Below, piece after piece: positions 1-8,534 of a stretch of DNA of 64,000 nucleotides. Origin of the DNA: CAZHTF01 sp964535305 (GTDB taxonomy: Bacteria; Planctomycetota; Phycisphaerae; UBA1845; Fen-1342); assembly GCA_964535305.1 (NCBI GenBank), contig CAZHTF010000005.1, positions 36,093 to 100,092 of the forward strand, read 5' to 3'. The notes under the pieces were generated by a model that saw only the letters and a program-made list of their open reading frames with translations, had not been told where the DNA came from and did no database searches. A program made the position numbers and the translations under genes. The first letter of the stretch is position 1; every line of letters begins with the position of its first letter.

Positions 1-1822
1 CGCGCTCGATCATCAGGTCCACGCGCCGCGGATTGGGCCGCCGCTCGAGCGCCGCGCGAAACTCCTGCACCGGCTGTGTGGTGGCGAAGCGCGCTCGATC
101 GCAGCCGACGATCAGGTCTCCGGTCCGCGCCAGGGCTGCGGCGGGCAGATCCGGGGCGACGGCTCGGACGCGCAGTGCCTGCCGCTGGGTCTCCTCGACC
201 ACGTCGATGCCAAGCCGCGTGCCGTTTCCGCCGGGTTGCCGCCGTCGCCAATACTCGGGCGCCAGCAATTGCGGCAGATGCTGCTCGAAGTACGCCAGCC
301 AGCGCGTGCCCAGGTCAGCGATCGGACCGCTAGCGGCGACGAAGACAGTCTCGTTCGCGACGAAACGGCGCTGCGCGGCGCCGAGCGATTCGGAGAGCGT
401 CGGGTCCTGCCCATGCCGCGCGCGGACGATCTGCTCGAGCCAGTCGGCATGTGAGGCGAGCAGCAGCACGTCGCGATCCAGGGCCCAGGCCACATGCAGC
501 TCGCCGACCGCCTCGCGCCCCGGACCACTGGCCAGTTGCGTCAGGTCCTGTATGCGCAGCTCAACGCCGCCGACCTGCCGCGTGCTCCGCGGCGGGAGCT
601 GGGCGCGGCTGCCGGCGAGCGCGAGGAAATTGAACACCGTGGCGCAGGCCTGCAGCAGCGCGTCGCAGTCGTCCAGAGCACGCTGCCCATCTCGAGTCGC
701 CAGCAACGCCGCGATCGCTGGCATCGGCGGTGCGCCCGAGAGCCGCTGCTGTGGGAACACGCCGCCGATCGCGACGGCCGCATCGCCGTCGAGCCCGTTC
801 AGCAGGCTGCCGACCACGGGTTCCTGCAGCTTAAAGGCGGTGCGGAGCACGTTGCGCTCGGGCAGGCTGTTGACGCCGCGCGCCAACGTCATGAAGTCCA
901 CGTGTCCGGCCCAGGCTAGCAGCGTTTTTTGCGGCAGCGTTGCGGCGAGCGCGGCGCTCCTGCGCGGCGCTCGCGGCGCGGCGTCGGGGGTCGCGTCGCC
1001 GATGGCGGTGATTTGAAGTTGCGATCGCTCGCGATGCAGCGCCAGCAGCACGGCGCTGGCCCCGCGCAGCGGGCCAGGCAGATCCGCCGCCGGCGTGGCG
1101 GCCCCGGCCACCTGGGTCGTGGCGGATCCCGGCCGAATCCGCAGGAAGCAGACGCCCTGCGGGCGCTGCGCGACGCGCTTGACCAGTCCGCGATAGGTCG
1201 CGTCGTCCGCCAGGCAGTTCGCTCCGCCCTGCGCAGCGCGCAGCACGGCCCGAAACATGCCGTCCACCGGTGCGCCGTCGCCGAAAATCAGGATGTTCTG
1301 ATGCACGGCTAGCGCAATGCCGCTCTGAAGCGCGTAGACGGCGACGCCCCTGGCGTTCGAGATTTCACGTGCATTCCAGGAATTCAGCAGCTCGCGGATG
1401 CGGGCCGGATCCGGCTCGCAGAGCACCACGCCATCCTGCGAGCCGCTTTCTGGCGAGCCGACGAACGCGACGCGCCGCGAAAACAGCGTGCGGACTGCTT
1501 CGGCCGGCTCCATGCGGACCGTGTTCATCACGCGCTGCCGCCACTCCTGCGCGTCGCTGGGGTCGGCGGGCTGGCCCGCGAATTCGGCCAGGCCTGCCCA
1601 GAGCTGCGGCTCGGTCGCCAGCACCAGCAGGTCTTCAACGCCGCGAACTTCCACGAACAGCCCGGCGTTTGCGGGCGCGAGCCGCGCCAGCGATTCCTGG
1701 GCGCGAGCCGGCCCGGCGGCAAGCGCGAGCAGCGCGAGCGCCGTGCAGGCCAGCTCTCCCGGCCGATTCCAGAAGCTGAGTCTTCGATTTGCCACTGCTG
1801 CTGCGCTCGTGTCGTGCGTCAC
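1..1822 (-). CDS. Exported protein with C-terminal PDZ domain (3' end beyond left edge)
   Basis: An open frame of 607 codons runs from a GTG at 1822 off the left edge. An in-frame stop lies about five codons upstream, so GTG 1822 is the earliest start. Residues 1-42 form a signal peptide (charged MTHDTSAAAVANRRLSF, hydrophobic ACTALALLALAAGP, then ARAQ), so the product is probably periplasmic or cell-surface. The middle is an Ala/Leu/Arg-rich region that I cannot assign. The last visible stretch (LRVRAVAPDLPAAALARTGDLIVGCDRARF, seen in parts) has the PDZ pattern of a hydrophobic ligand strand followed by a 'GDLIVGCD' turn, as in bacterial HtrA/Tsp-type PDZ domains. No protease triad is visible in the part present, but the missing C-terminus could hold more. 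Function unknown. Confidence 0.75.
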   Translation of the reverse strand, partial: MTHDTSAAAVANRRLSFWNRPGELACTALALLALAAGPARAQESLARLAPANAGLFVEVRGVEDLLVLATEPQLWAGLAEFAGQPADPSDAQEWRQRVMNTVRMEPAEAVRTLFSRRVAFVGSPESGSQDGVVLCEPDPARIRELLNSWNAREISNARGVAVYALQSGIALAVHQNILIFGDGAPVDGMFRAVLRAAQGGANCLADDATYRGLVKRVAQRPQGVCFLRIRPGSATTQVAGAATPAADLPGPLRGASAVLLALHRERSQLQITAIGDATPDAAPRAPRRSAALAATLPQKTLLAWAGHVDFMTLARGVNSLPERNVLRTAFKLQEPVVGSLLNGLDGDAAVAIGGVFPQQRLSGAPPMPAIAALLATRDGQRALDDCDALLQACATVFNFLALAGSRAQLPPRSTRQVGGVELRIQDLTQLASGPGREAVGELHVAWALDRDVLLLASHADWLEQIVRARHGQDPTLSESLGAAQRRFVANETVFVAASGPIADLGTRWLAYFEQHLPQLLAPEYWRRRQPGGNGTRLGIDVVEETQRQALRVRAVAPDLPAAALARTGDLIVGCDRARFATTQPVQEFRAALERRPNPRRVDLMIER

Positions 1823-2002
1823 GCTGTTCGCATCTTATCCAGCACGGCTGCTGACGTCGTCCGCGCGTGCCGACCGCGCCAGCGGTCTCTGCGGACCCAA
1901 GCTCATCGCCCCGCGCGCAGCGGCGCGCGGCGACATCTTCTTGCTTGCGAAAGTGATACCGACAGCCTGACGATCAGATGCACGGTTTGTGGACGGCTGC
2001 AG

Positions 2003-2626
2003 CTAGAGCGAATGCTGATCGTCGTGCGCTGCGGGCGCCTGCGGCTCGGCGACGGGCTGGTTGAGCATGATGTCGAACAACCCGGTGATCGGGTTGAACG
2101 CGGTGACGCGCGAGACATCCGCCGGGTAGCTCAGGCTGGTTTCGACATAGCGAGCCAGCGAGCCCAGATCGCCCGCGACATTGGCGCGGGCCGCCAGAAA
2201 CTGATCGCGCTTGTCGTAGATGATGTCCATCAGCGTGATCTTGTCACGCTCGCGAAAAGCCTGGTCCAGCGCCGCGGAAAGCGGGTCCGTGCTGATCGGC
2301 TGCGGACCGCTTGACCAGAAAACCGCCAGCGCGATCGCCGCGGCCACGTTCGCGACCGCGAAGGAGCCCAACAGCCAGCGGCGTACGCGCGGCCGCTGCG
2401 GCTTGGTGCGCTGCACGCCCGCCATCACGCGCTCCGCGAAATCCGCGGACAAGGCCGGCTCGCGGTGCGGCGTAGAGAGCACATGCTCGAACGACTCGAG
2501 CATCGCCAGCGTCTGCTGGCAGCGGCGGCAGCGCAGCCGATGTGCGTCGAGCTCGAGCCGCAGCGCGCCCGAGAGCTCCCCGTCCAGGTACGCGTCGAAC
2601 AGTCTTTCGGCTTCTGAGCAGATCAT
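2003..2626 (-). CDS. Zinc-finger anti-sigma factor (membrane)
   Basis: A 207-residue protein with an N-terminal ZAS-type anti-sigma domain: His29-x3-Cys33-x2-Cys36 is the zinc-binding motif of this family. A single membrane span follows at about residues 85-106 (LLGSFAVANVAAAIALAVF), then an extracytoplasmic C-terminal domain of about 100 residues. It begins 10 bp after the stop of the ECF sigma gene, so the two are almost certainly cotranscribed. The family holds its cognate sigma factor inactive at the membrane until a signal reaches it. The signal cannot be read from sequence. No protease for regulated proteolysis is adjacent; the CPBP protease nearby is a different type. Confidence 0.85.
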   Translation of the reverse strand: MICSEAERLFDAYLDGELSGALRLELDAHRLRCRRCQQTLAMLESFEHVLSTPHREPALSADFAERVMAGVQRTKPQRPRVRRWLLGSFAVANVAAAIALAVFWSSGPQPISTDPLSAALDQAFRERDKITLMDIIYDKRDQFLAARANVAGDLGSLARYVETSLSYPADVSRVTAFNPITGLFDIMLNQPVAEPQAPAAHDDQHSL

Positions 2627-2636
2627 GGCTGTTTAC

Positions 2637-3272
2637 TCACGCCGAATCCGACCCGGCCAGGCGCTGCCCGTCGCGCCAGGCATCGACCCACTCGCTGCTG
2701 AGCAGCGCACGCAAGCGCTCGCGCGCCCGGTGCAAATGACTCTTGACGGTGACCGGCGGCATGTCGAGCACGACGCCGATCTCCTGGCAGCTTTTGCCTT
2801 CGCGATAGAACAGCAGCACCGCCGCCTTCTGTGGCGCGGAGAGCTGATCCACCGCCGACCAAATCACATCGCGCAGCCGTCGGGCGTCTTCGCTGCCGGC
2901 GAGCGTCGTGGCCACGTCCTCGGCCTGTGCCCCGAGGGCCGACAGGTCTGCGTCCGTGGCGACGGCCTTCTTCTTGCGCAACGTGTTCAGGCACAGCCGA
3001 TATCCGATCGTGAAGAGCCAGGTGCTGAAGGCGTAATCACGCGAATAGCTCGCCAGTGACTCATATGCCTTCACAAACGCGGCCTGGCAGATGTCTTCGG
3101 CCTCGTGATGATTTCGGACGATCCGCCACACGAAGGCGAAGAGCCGCTCCTGGTACGCCTCGACCAGGGCGCGGAATGCCTCTGCGCTTCCGCGCACTGC
3201 GCGGGAAATCAGCCGCGATTCGTCGTCTCGCGACATGCACACGTCCGTTGGAACGGCCTGGCTCTCGTGCAT
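2637..3272 (-). CDS. ECF-family RNA polymerase sigma factor
   Basis: A 211-residue sigma-70 family factor with only regions 2 and 4. Region 2 (about residues 20-100) includes the core-binding segment DICQAAF and the promoter-melting segment AFSTWLFTIGYRLCLN. Region 4 (about 140-195) holds the helix-turn-helix GKSCQEIGVVLDMPPVTVKSHLHRARERL, seen in parts. The ATG at 3272 is preferred over the in-frame ATG at 3236 because it has AAGGA eight bases upstream. It is followed directly by a zinc anti-sigma factor, the usual partner. It is divergent from smpB across 74 bp. The regulon is unknown; no autoregulatory promoter was recognised. Confidence 0.9.
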   Translation of the reverse strand: MHESQAVPTDVCMSRDDESRLISRAVRGSAEAFRALVEAYQERLFAFVWRIVRNHHEAEDICQAAFVKAYESLASYSRDYAFSTWLFTIGYRLCLNTLRKKKAVATDADLSALGAQAEDVATTLAGSEDARRLRDVIWSAVDQLSAPQKAAVLLFYREGKSCQEIGVVLDMPPVTVKSHLHRARERLRALLSSEWVDAWRDGQRLAGSDSA

Positions 3273-3307
3273 TCGCCACGTCCTTTTACCGCCCGCGCAT
3301 TCCGCGG

Positions 3308-3335
3308 TTGCGGGCGCGTAGTCTCTGAGTACACT
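3308..3335 (+). promoter_or_regulatory. Candidate sigma-70 promoter of smpB
   Basis: TTGCGG (3308-3313), a 16-bp spacer and TACACT (3330-3335). The predicted transcription start lies only a few bases before the smpB ATG at 3347, which has no Shine-Dalgarno sequence, so the message may be leaderless or nearly so. The match to consensus is moderate. Confidence 0.35.
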
Positions 3336-3346
3336 CTAATTTCGGT

Positions 3347-3811
3347 ATGCGCAAAGGTCTACCTGCACCTCCCAGAATTCAGAACCGCAAGGCCCGCTTT
3401 GAATTCGAGCTGATCGAGCGATTCGAGGCCGGAATTTGCCTCACCGGCAGCGAGGTCAAGAGTCTGCGGGCCGGACAGGCTTCGCTGGACGAGGCCTACG
3501 GTTTCATCGAGCAGGGTGAGGCCTGGCTGAAGGACTGTAACATAGCTCCTTACCCCATGGCCGGTTATGCGCAGCATCAGCCCACGCGCCCGCGAAAGCT
3601 GCTGCTCAAGCGCAGCGAAATCAAGAAGCTGACCGCCAAGGTCACGCAGCGCGGCTGGACGCTCGTGCCGCTGGAAATGTTCTTCAACGAGCACGGCCTG
3701 GTGAAAATCGGGCTGGCCCTGGCGCGCGGCAAGACCCACGACGACAAACGCGCCGCACTCAAGGAGCGCGATTCAAAACGCGAGATCGACCGGGCGATGA
3801 GACGGCGCTAG
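3347..3811 (+). CDS. smpB: SsrA-binding protein SmpB
   Basis: A 154-residue protein of normal length for SmpB, which binds tmRNA and brings it to stalled ribosomes for trans-translation. Diagnostic segments in order are QNRKARFEFELIERFEAGI (residues 12-30), LTGSEVKSLRAGQ, the DEAYGFI strand, the NIAPYPMAGYAQHQPTRPRKLLL tRNA-mimic core (seen in parts), and the basic C-terminal tail ending ERDSKREIDRAMRRR, which enters the mRNA channel. It starts at ATG 3347 with no recognisable Shine-Dalgarno. It is convergent with the CPBP protease gene, 23 bp away. No tmRNA gene is seen in the window. Confidence 0.97.
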   Translation: MRKGLPAPPRIQNRKARFEFELIERFEAGICLTGSEVKSLRAGQASLDEAYGFIEQGEAWLKDCNIAPYPMAGYAQHQPTRPRKLLLKRSEIKKLTAKVTQRGWTLVPLEMFFNEHGLVKIGLALARGKTHDDKRAALKERDSKREIDRAMRRR

Positions 3812-3834
3812 AGGCTGCGCTCACGACGGCAACG

Positions 3835-4560
3835 CTACCAGAACATCCAATCCCGCCAGAGCACCATATACGCGTAGAGGAACAGGTTCGTGAATGCGTG
3901 CACGAGCACGAGGCACAGTACGCTGCGCGTCCAGTACATCAGCCCGTTGAACGCCATCCAGCACAGGATGCTGACCATCCAGTTGTCCGGGTGTTGCAGC
4001 GTGGAAATCAGCGACGTGCCTAGGAATGAAAACCAGGTGAACGTGCCCAGCGGCACTTTTTCGTAGTCGTTCCAGCGGATCATCGCGCGCAGCAGGAACG
4101 CCCGCCAAAACAGCTCCTCCACGATCGGCACCGCCGTCACTGCCACGCCGATCCGCAGCCAGATGGTGGTCCAGCCGAGCAGGTCGTCGCCGAATTTCTC
4201 AAGCGGATTCGTGATCGTGGGCGTGCCGGGAAAGAGCGGCAGCGGCAGGCGCGCCGGCCAGCCGAGCTGATTGAAAAGGTGCTGACCCGCGGCCCAACCC
4301 GCGGCACACGCGGCTCCGGCGACGATCGCAATCAGCCAATAGGGCTTGCCCCAGGGCGGGAAGTGTTTTCGCAGCAGCCAGCAGACCCACAACGAGCCGA
4401 CGCCGCGAAGCAGCGCCGCCAGCCAGTTGAGGTGATCGGGAAACTGGTCGCGCAGACTGAGCAGCAGCAGGTAGACCAGGTACGGCGCCATCAGTGCGAG
4501 GTCGGGGCGATCGCCGGCGAGATGGTCGACGCGATCCTGAAAGCTCAAGCGCTTCTGCAT
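3835..4560 (-). CDS. CPBP-family intramembrane metalloprotease
   Basis: A 241-residue polytopic membrane protein of about seven hydrophobic segments. It belongs to the CAAX-protease/bacteriocin-processing (CPBP, Abi) family by the EELFWRAFLLR motif at about residue 147 (the EExxxR glutamates and arginine), followed by a segment with LGTSLISTLQH and a final VHAFTNLFLY segment that supply the metal-binding histidines. Some CPBP relatives go with exosortase systems, but no exosortase gene or PEP-CTERM protein is seen here. The substrate is unknown. The start has no strong Shine-Dalgarno. The gene is single, between convergent smpB and a divergent exported-protein gene. Confidence 0.85.
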   Translation of the reverse strand: MQKRLSFQDRVDHLAGDRPDLALMAPYLVYLLLLSLRDQFPDHLNWLAALLRGVGSLWVCWLLRKHFPPWGKPYWLIAIVAGAACAAGWAAGQHLFNQLGWPARLPLPLFPGTPTITNPLEKFGDDLLGWTTIWLRIGVAVTAVPIVEELFWRAFLLRAMIRWNDYEKVPLGTFTWFSFLGTSLISTLQHPDNWMVSILCWMAFNGLMYWTRSVLCLVLVHAFTNLFLYAYMVLWRDWMFW

Positions 4561-4769
4561 GTCGGTTCGATCCCGCTGATCCGCTTGAAATCAAATACCG
4601 GCAGTTTCGGCGGGACTATAGCGTAAATCGCCGCGCGCGGGATTCAGCGCCGCGGCCGCGCGTTGCGCGTTCGGATTCGGCCTTCAGCGCCGCGCCGAAT
4701 TATGCCGCTGCTCCGAAACGGTCGCGCCGCGATTATCATCCAGCCCTTCGGCGTGCGCGAGGAAAACAC

Positions 4770-6071
4770 ATGCGAGGTGCGCAGCATTCGAGCGGCGTGG
4801 GCGCGGCGGCAGCGGCTTGCCTGCTGCTAACGACCCTTTGCACGCACACCTGCGGAGCGCAAGGCGCCGCACTCGGCGATGCGCGGAATCACGCCGGCGG
4901 CGCCGCACAGGTCAACGCCACCGCCAGCGGTGTGCGGACAGACGCCGGCAGCGATGCGCAGGCCGAGCTGCTCCTCGCAGTGCTGGCGCTGCCGTGCGGG
5001 ACGCAGACCGTTGCGGACGTGGCCGGCCAGACGCTGGCAGGCCCGGATGCGCTCGAAACGTTCGTTCGCAATACTGCGCAGGTGCAACATGGGGCGACGT
5101 TGGCCGGGGCGGCGTCCGCACAGGCCGAATTGCCGCTGGACGCCCTGCGGCAATTCCTGACGCGCGAATTCGGGCTCGAGTCGGCAAAGCTGCCAAATGA
5201 GCCCTCACGCCTGCGAGCCCGCGGTGCGGCGCTTTCGAGTGTCGACGTCGCCGCTTCGCTCGGATTGGGCGCCGCCGCGCCGCAGACGCCCGAGAATTGG
5301 ACGCGCGTCGGCCGAGCGGCGCAGCAATTGGCGCTCGAGGCGGCCCGGCAGGATGCGCGGCGGCGAATCGCGCTGCGGTTGACGCGGCTGCGGATCAACG
5401 CCGGCACGCGCGTGGCGGACCTCATGACCAGCCAGGAGGAGTTGATTGAGAGCCTCAGCGGCATGCTGATCGGCGCGAGCGGTGACGGGACGCTCCTGCT
5501 GCGACCCGATGTGTTGATGGCACAGGTCCGGCTCGCCGCGCCGGCGGACCAGGCGCTCGCCGCGTTGCGGCGGGTGCACGCGCGCTGCGCGCAGCCGCCG
5601 ATGAGTGCTGCGGATTTTGAGCGCTGGCTGACGTCGGCAATCACGCGGCCGGTCGACGCTATCGGTCTGGGTTCGCCGCCGGCGGCATTCGTGCGGCGCG
5701 GTGCGGAGCGCGTGGCGCTCGAGCTGCCGGACTGGGCTGGGCAGCAGATCGAAGCCGGAGCCGATTCGCCGGAGCAGACCGGCGCTTGGAGCGCCGCCGA
5801 GCAGCGGGCCGCTGCCCAGCAGGCCGAGGCGCTGGCGCGGGCGGCGTTGCGCTCGCAGCTCGCGGCGTTGCCGCTCGTAGGGCAGCGCAGCCTGGGGCAG
5901 TTGCTGCAACCGGAAAGCGCATTCGCGTGTCAACTGAATGCGCTGCTGGGCGATGCGGCGGTCGTTTCGACCCGGCTGAGCGAGCGGTCTGCGCAGGTGA
6001 GCGTCTCGCTCTCCGGGCTGCGCGTCTGGCGCATCGTGCAGGAGGAGCTGGCTGGTGAGGCGAAGAACTAG
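4770..6071 (+). CDS. Exported protein with three LPP20-like repeats (paralogue 1)
   Basis: A 433-residue secreted or lipid-associated protein. The ATG at 4770 is chosen because AGGA lies 8 bases upstream and it begins a good signal peptide (MRGAQHSSG, then AAAAACLLLTTLC). The longer upstream frame is arginine-rich shadow. Three tandem copies of one module are visible at about residues 62-133, 190-275 and 350-430. Each has an Ala/Arg helix, a 'LP.G...T..LL' turn, a long helix, then a strand ending like QVSVSLSGLRVWRIVQEEL. The pattern resembles LPP20/flagellar-assembly-lipoprotein folds; that link is inference. The next gene overlaps by 17 bp and has the same three-repeat plan, so this is a tandem duplication. 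Function unknown. Confidence 0.75.
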   Translation: MRGAQHSSGVGAAAAACLLLTTLCTHTCGAQGAALGDARNHAGGAAQVNATASGVRTDAGSDAQAELLLAVLALPCGTQTVADVAGQTLAGPDALETFVRNTAQVQHGATLAGAASAQAELPLDALRQFLTREFGLESAKLPNEPSRLRARGAALSSVDVAASLGLGAAAPQTPENWTRVGRAAQQLALEAARQDARRRIALRLTRLRINAGTRVADLMTSQEELIESLSGMLIGASGDGTLLLRPDVLMAQVRLAAPADQALAALRRVHARCAQPPMSAADFERWLTSAITRPVDAIGLGSPPAAFVRRGAERVALELPDWAGQQIEAGADSPEQTGAWSAAEQRAAAQQAEALARAALRSQLAALPLVGQRSLGQLLQPESAFACQLNALLGDAAVVSTRLSERSAQVSVSLSGLRVWRIVQEELAGEAKN

Positions 6072-7512
6072 CGTCCGCGCCGCCGATCGCGCACCGATCG
6101 GCACGGCCGCAGCGCCGTCCGTGAGCGGCCCAGCCCCGGCATTCCGCGCGACATTCCCAGAGAGGCGCGCGCTGCATTCGCGGCACTGCCGGCTCGCGCC
6201 GGCGATCGTGATCCTCTTGTTGTTGCACCTCTCGGCGTTCGACGCTCTTGCGCAGACCCAGGCGGCTTCGCCCGCCGCGAGCGAGACGCTCTCGACGGAA
6301 GAGCGCGCCGCGCTGGAGCGTGTGGCGCTGGCGTCGGCCCGCGCCGACCTGGCGCAGGCGGTCGCGGATTTGCCGCTGGGACCGGGCCAGACGCTGGGGA
6401 TGTGGGCGGCGCGGGATGTGGCCCGCGCGCGGACGCTGCGGATGTGGCTGCGCAGCCTGCCGCGCAGCGGCGCAGCCCGTTTCTATTCCGACGGCACCTG
6501 CGAAGTGGAAGTGCGCCTGGCCGCCGACGAGCTGTGCAAGCAGATCGCCGAGTTGCAGGCCAGGCCGGCCAGCGGCGAGGAGCCGCTCGCCGATTCGACG
6601 CTGCGCGCCGCCGCCGGCCAGTGGAACCTCATCTGGGGCTACGGGTTGGCGTCGGCGGCGGATCGCGTGCGCGGCAGTAAGCCGCTAGGCTGGGAAGACG
6701 TCGCGCCTGAGGGCATCGAGCTGGCGCGACAGGCGGCCCTGGCCGACGCGATCGAAGCACTGCTCGAGCAAGCCGGCGCCTGCCGCGTGACCAACGCCCG
6801 CCGAGCGTCGGAGTTCCTCTCGTCTGGCGAGGGCTTGCGCGAGGCGGTTCGCGGCGAGCTGGCGAAGGTGACGCAAGTGCGGGTCGAGCTTGCCCCGGAC
6901 CAGGTCGCCCTGGCGGAAGCGCGCGTCCCAATGAAGGAGCTGATCCGCGTATTGGCCGAAGTGCACCGCACGCGCTACCAGGGTGACCTGTTTCACGCCG
7001 CAGACTTCCGCGAGATGGCCCTGCTGAATGACGCGCCCGAGCTGCGCGCCAACGGATTGGCCACGCCCCCGGCCCGCTATCTGCTGCGCGGCGGCTACCG
7101 CCTGCTGGAGCTCGACGCGCCGGCCTGGGCCACGCAGACGCTGCGCGCCGTCGGCCGCTTTCGGCCCGAGCCGGACGCGACGCCCGACGATGCCCGCAAG
7201 CTAGAAATGGCCCGGCTGGATGGGATGAACGCGCTGCGGTTGCAGGTCGAGGCGCTCGTGATTCAGGGCGAAACGACAGTCGATCAGCTCCTGGGCTATC
7301 GCCGCGAGCTCAAAGACGATGTCGCCACCGTGCTCAGCGGCGCACGGGCCGCGGGCGCCGCGCGGCGCCTTGCGGGCGGCGTGCTCGAGCTGGATGTCGA
7401 ACTGCCGCTGTCGCGGCTGTGGCGCGTATTGCGGCGCGGCATTCCGGCGACGGAGGTCGATCCGCCCGCGACGCAGCCGCTCGCGCCGGCCCGGGACGAC
7501 ACCCGCGGATGA
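6055..7512 (+). CDS. Exported protein with three LPP20-like repeats (paralogue 2)
   Basis: A 485-residue protein starting at GTG 6055, inside the end of the previous gene, with AGGAG nine bases upstream; translation is probably coupled. A GTG at 6121 is an alternative that would shorten the unusually long arginine-rich stretch before the hydrophobic signal core APAIVILLLLHLSAFDALAQ. Three modules at about residues 95-170, 223-310 and 390-475 match those of the upstream paralogue. The third is the clearest: LEALVIQGE-like turn, TTVDQLLGY, helix, then VLELDVELPLSRLWRVLRRG. A short Pro/Thr-rich tail follows. Probably envelope-located; function unknown. The paired triple-repeat proteins may form a complex (inference). 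Confidence 0.75.
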   Translation: MRRRTSVRAADRAPIGTAAAPSVSGPAPAFRATFPERRALHSRHCRLAPAIVILLLLHLSAFDALAQTQAASPAASETLSTEERAALERVALASARADLAQAVADLPLGPGQTLGMWAARDVARARTLRMWLRSLPRSGAARFYSDGTCEVEVRLAADELCKQIAELQARPASGEEPLADSTLRAAAGQWNLIWGYGLASAADRVRGSKPLGWEDVAPEGIELARQAALADAIEALLEQAGACRVTNARRASEFLSSGEGLREAVRGELAKVTQVRVELAPDQVALAEARVPMKELIRVLAEVHRTRYQGDLFHAADFREMALLNDAPELRANGLATPPARYLLRGGYRLLELDAPAWATQTLRAVGRFRPEPDATPDDARKLEMARLDGMNALRLQVEALVIQGETTVDQLLGYRRELKDDVATVLSGARAAGAARRLAGGVLELDVELPLSRLWRVLRRGIPATEVDPPATQPLAPARDDTRG

Positions 7513-7561
7513 GACGCACTGCTAATCGGCCGCGCGTAGGCAATGCGCCACTCCACAATGC

Positions 7562-7591
7562 TTGGACTTGCCCGCCGCACGCGGCTAGCAT
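7562..7591 (+). promoter_or_regulatory. Weak candidate promoter for the small-ORF/coaD unit
   Basis: TTGGAC (7562-7567), an 18-bp spacer and TAGCAT (7586-7591), in the 178-bp gap before the small protein gene at 7691. It is the only promoter-like pair I see in this gap and the match is modest. Confidence 0.22.
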
Positions 7592-7690
7592 CCGCGCGGC
7601 GAGTAGCTCGAGCCGCGCCCGCGTCGCACGTGAGCATTTGCGTCGTGCCGCACGGGCGCGTCGAAGCCGCAGCCGCGCTGAGGGCGACCC

Positions 7691-7984
7691 ATGTTCTTGC
7701 GGGAAGATGAAGACGAAACGATCGTGCTGCGGCTTTCCCTGAGCCAAGTCAAGAAGATTTACCTGGCGCTTTTCCGGCAGTTACACGCTTCGAACCTGGG
7801 CGACTTCGACGCATTGGACGAAGATGACATGCTTCTGACGCTGCAGAGCTACCTGCAACGCCGCGCGGCGCAGGCCGGTGTGGACGGCACGGACCATCGC
7901 CAGTGGGATGCCTTTCTTGGCGTGCCGCAGGCGAGCACGTGTGAGCAGCGATTCTCGAACCGCAAATCGGAAGGCGGCGGCTGA
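7691..7984 (+). CDS. Small conserved-looking hypothetical protein
   Basis: A 97-residue protein with an acidic N-terminus (MFLREDEDETIVLRL) followed by helical segments LSQVKKIYLALFRQLHASNLGDF and DEDDMLLTLQSYLQRRAAQAG, seen in parts. No signal peptide or membrane span. GAGGG lies about six bases before the ATG. Its stop is one base before the coaD start, so the two are cotranslated. I do not recognise the family. The acidic/amphipathic pattern and low codon-shadow character argue for a real gene. Confidence 0.6.
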   Translation: MFLREDEDETIVLRLSLSQVKKIYLALFRQLHASNLGDFDALDEDDMLLTLQSYLQRRAAQAGVDGTDHRQWDAFLGVPQASTCEQRFSNRKSEGGG

Positions 7985-7985
7985 C

Positions 7986-8534
7986 ATGCAATCGCGAATG
8001 CACCACACAGTCGCGGTGTATCCAGGCTCGTTTGACCCGGTGACGCACGGACACCTGGACGTGATCCGCCGCGCCGCCGGCCTGTTCAACGAGCTGGTCG
8101 TCGGCGTCGGCATCAATCCCGACAAGCAGTGGATGTTCTCGCCGGACGAACGCCTGGCCCTGTTGCGTCCGCATTTGCGCGGGCTGCTGAACGTGCGGGC
8201 CGAGGCCTACGACGGGCTGACGATCGACTTTGTCCGCGGCTGCAGCGGCAAAGTGCTGGTGAAGGGCATTCGCGACGTCGCGGACCTGAGCGATGAGCTG
8301 CAGCAGGCCAACGTAAACATGCTGATCGGCTCGGTCGAGACCGTATTCCTGCTGACGTCCGATCAATACGCGCTGACTTCGAGCACCTACATCAAACAGA
8401 TCTTCGAGCTGGGTGGCGGCGACGCCGCCCGCATCGAGCGGCTTGTGCCGCGAAACGTCGCGCACGCGCTGGAACGCAAGCTCGGGCGGCGCGGCCGCGG
8501 GCGCGTGCGCTTGCGTACGCGGAGCGCCCGATGA
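7986..8534 (+). CDS. coaD: Phosphopantetheine adenylyltransferase
   Basis: A 182-residue enzyme that transfers AMP from ATP to 4'-phosphopantetheine to give dephospho-CoA, the penultimate step of coenzyme A synthesis. The nucleotidyltransferase signature is clear: AVYPGSFDPVTHGHLDVIRRA with the catalytic THGH, the FVRGCSGKVLVKGIRDVADL segment (seen in parts), and STYIKQ near the C-terminus in place of the usual SSSxVRE loop. It is about 20 residues longer than typical because of a basic Arg-rich tail (RRGRGRVRLRTRSAR). ATG 7986 is 11 bases after GGAAGG; ATG 7998 is an alternative. Its stop overlaps the next start (ATGA). Confidence 0.95.
   Translation: MQSRMHHTVAVYPGSFDPVTHGHLDVIRRAAGLFNELVVGVGINPDKQWMFSPDERLALLRPHLRGLLNVRAEAYDGLTIDFVRGCSGKVLVKGIRDVADLSDELQQANVNMLIGSVETVFLLTSDQYALTSSTYIKQIFELGGGDAARIERLVPRNVAHALERKLGRRGRGRVRLRTRSAR

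Noticed and set aside
33..1016. A 327-codon plus-strand frame at the left edge
   Set aside because: Cysteine/arginine/serine-rich shadow of the minus-strand exported PDZ protein, which has a signal peptide and a continuous frame to the edge.
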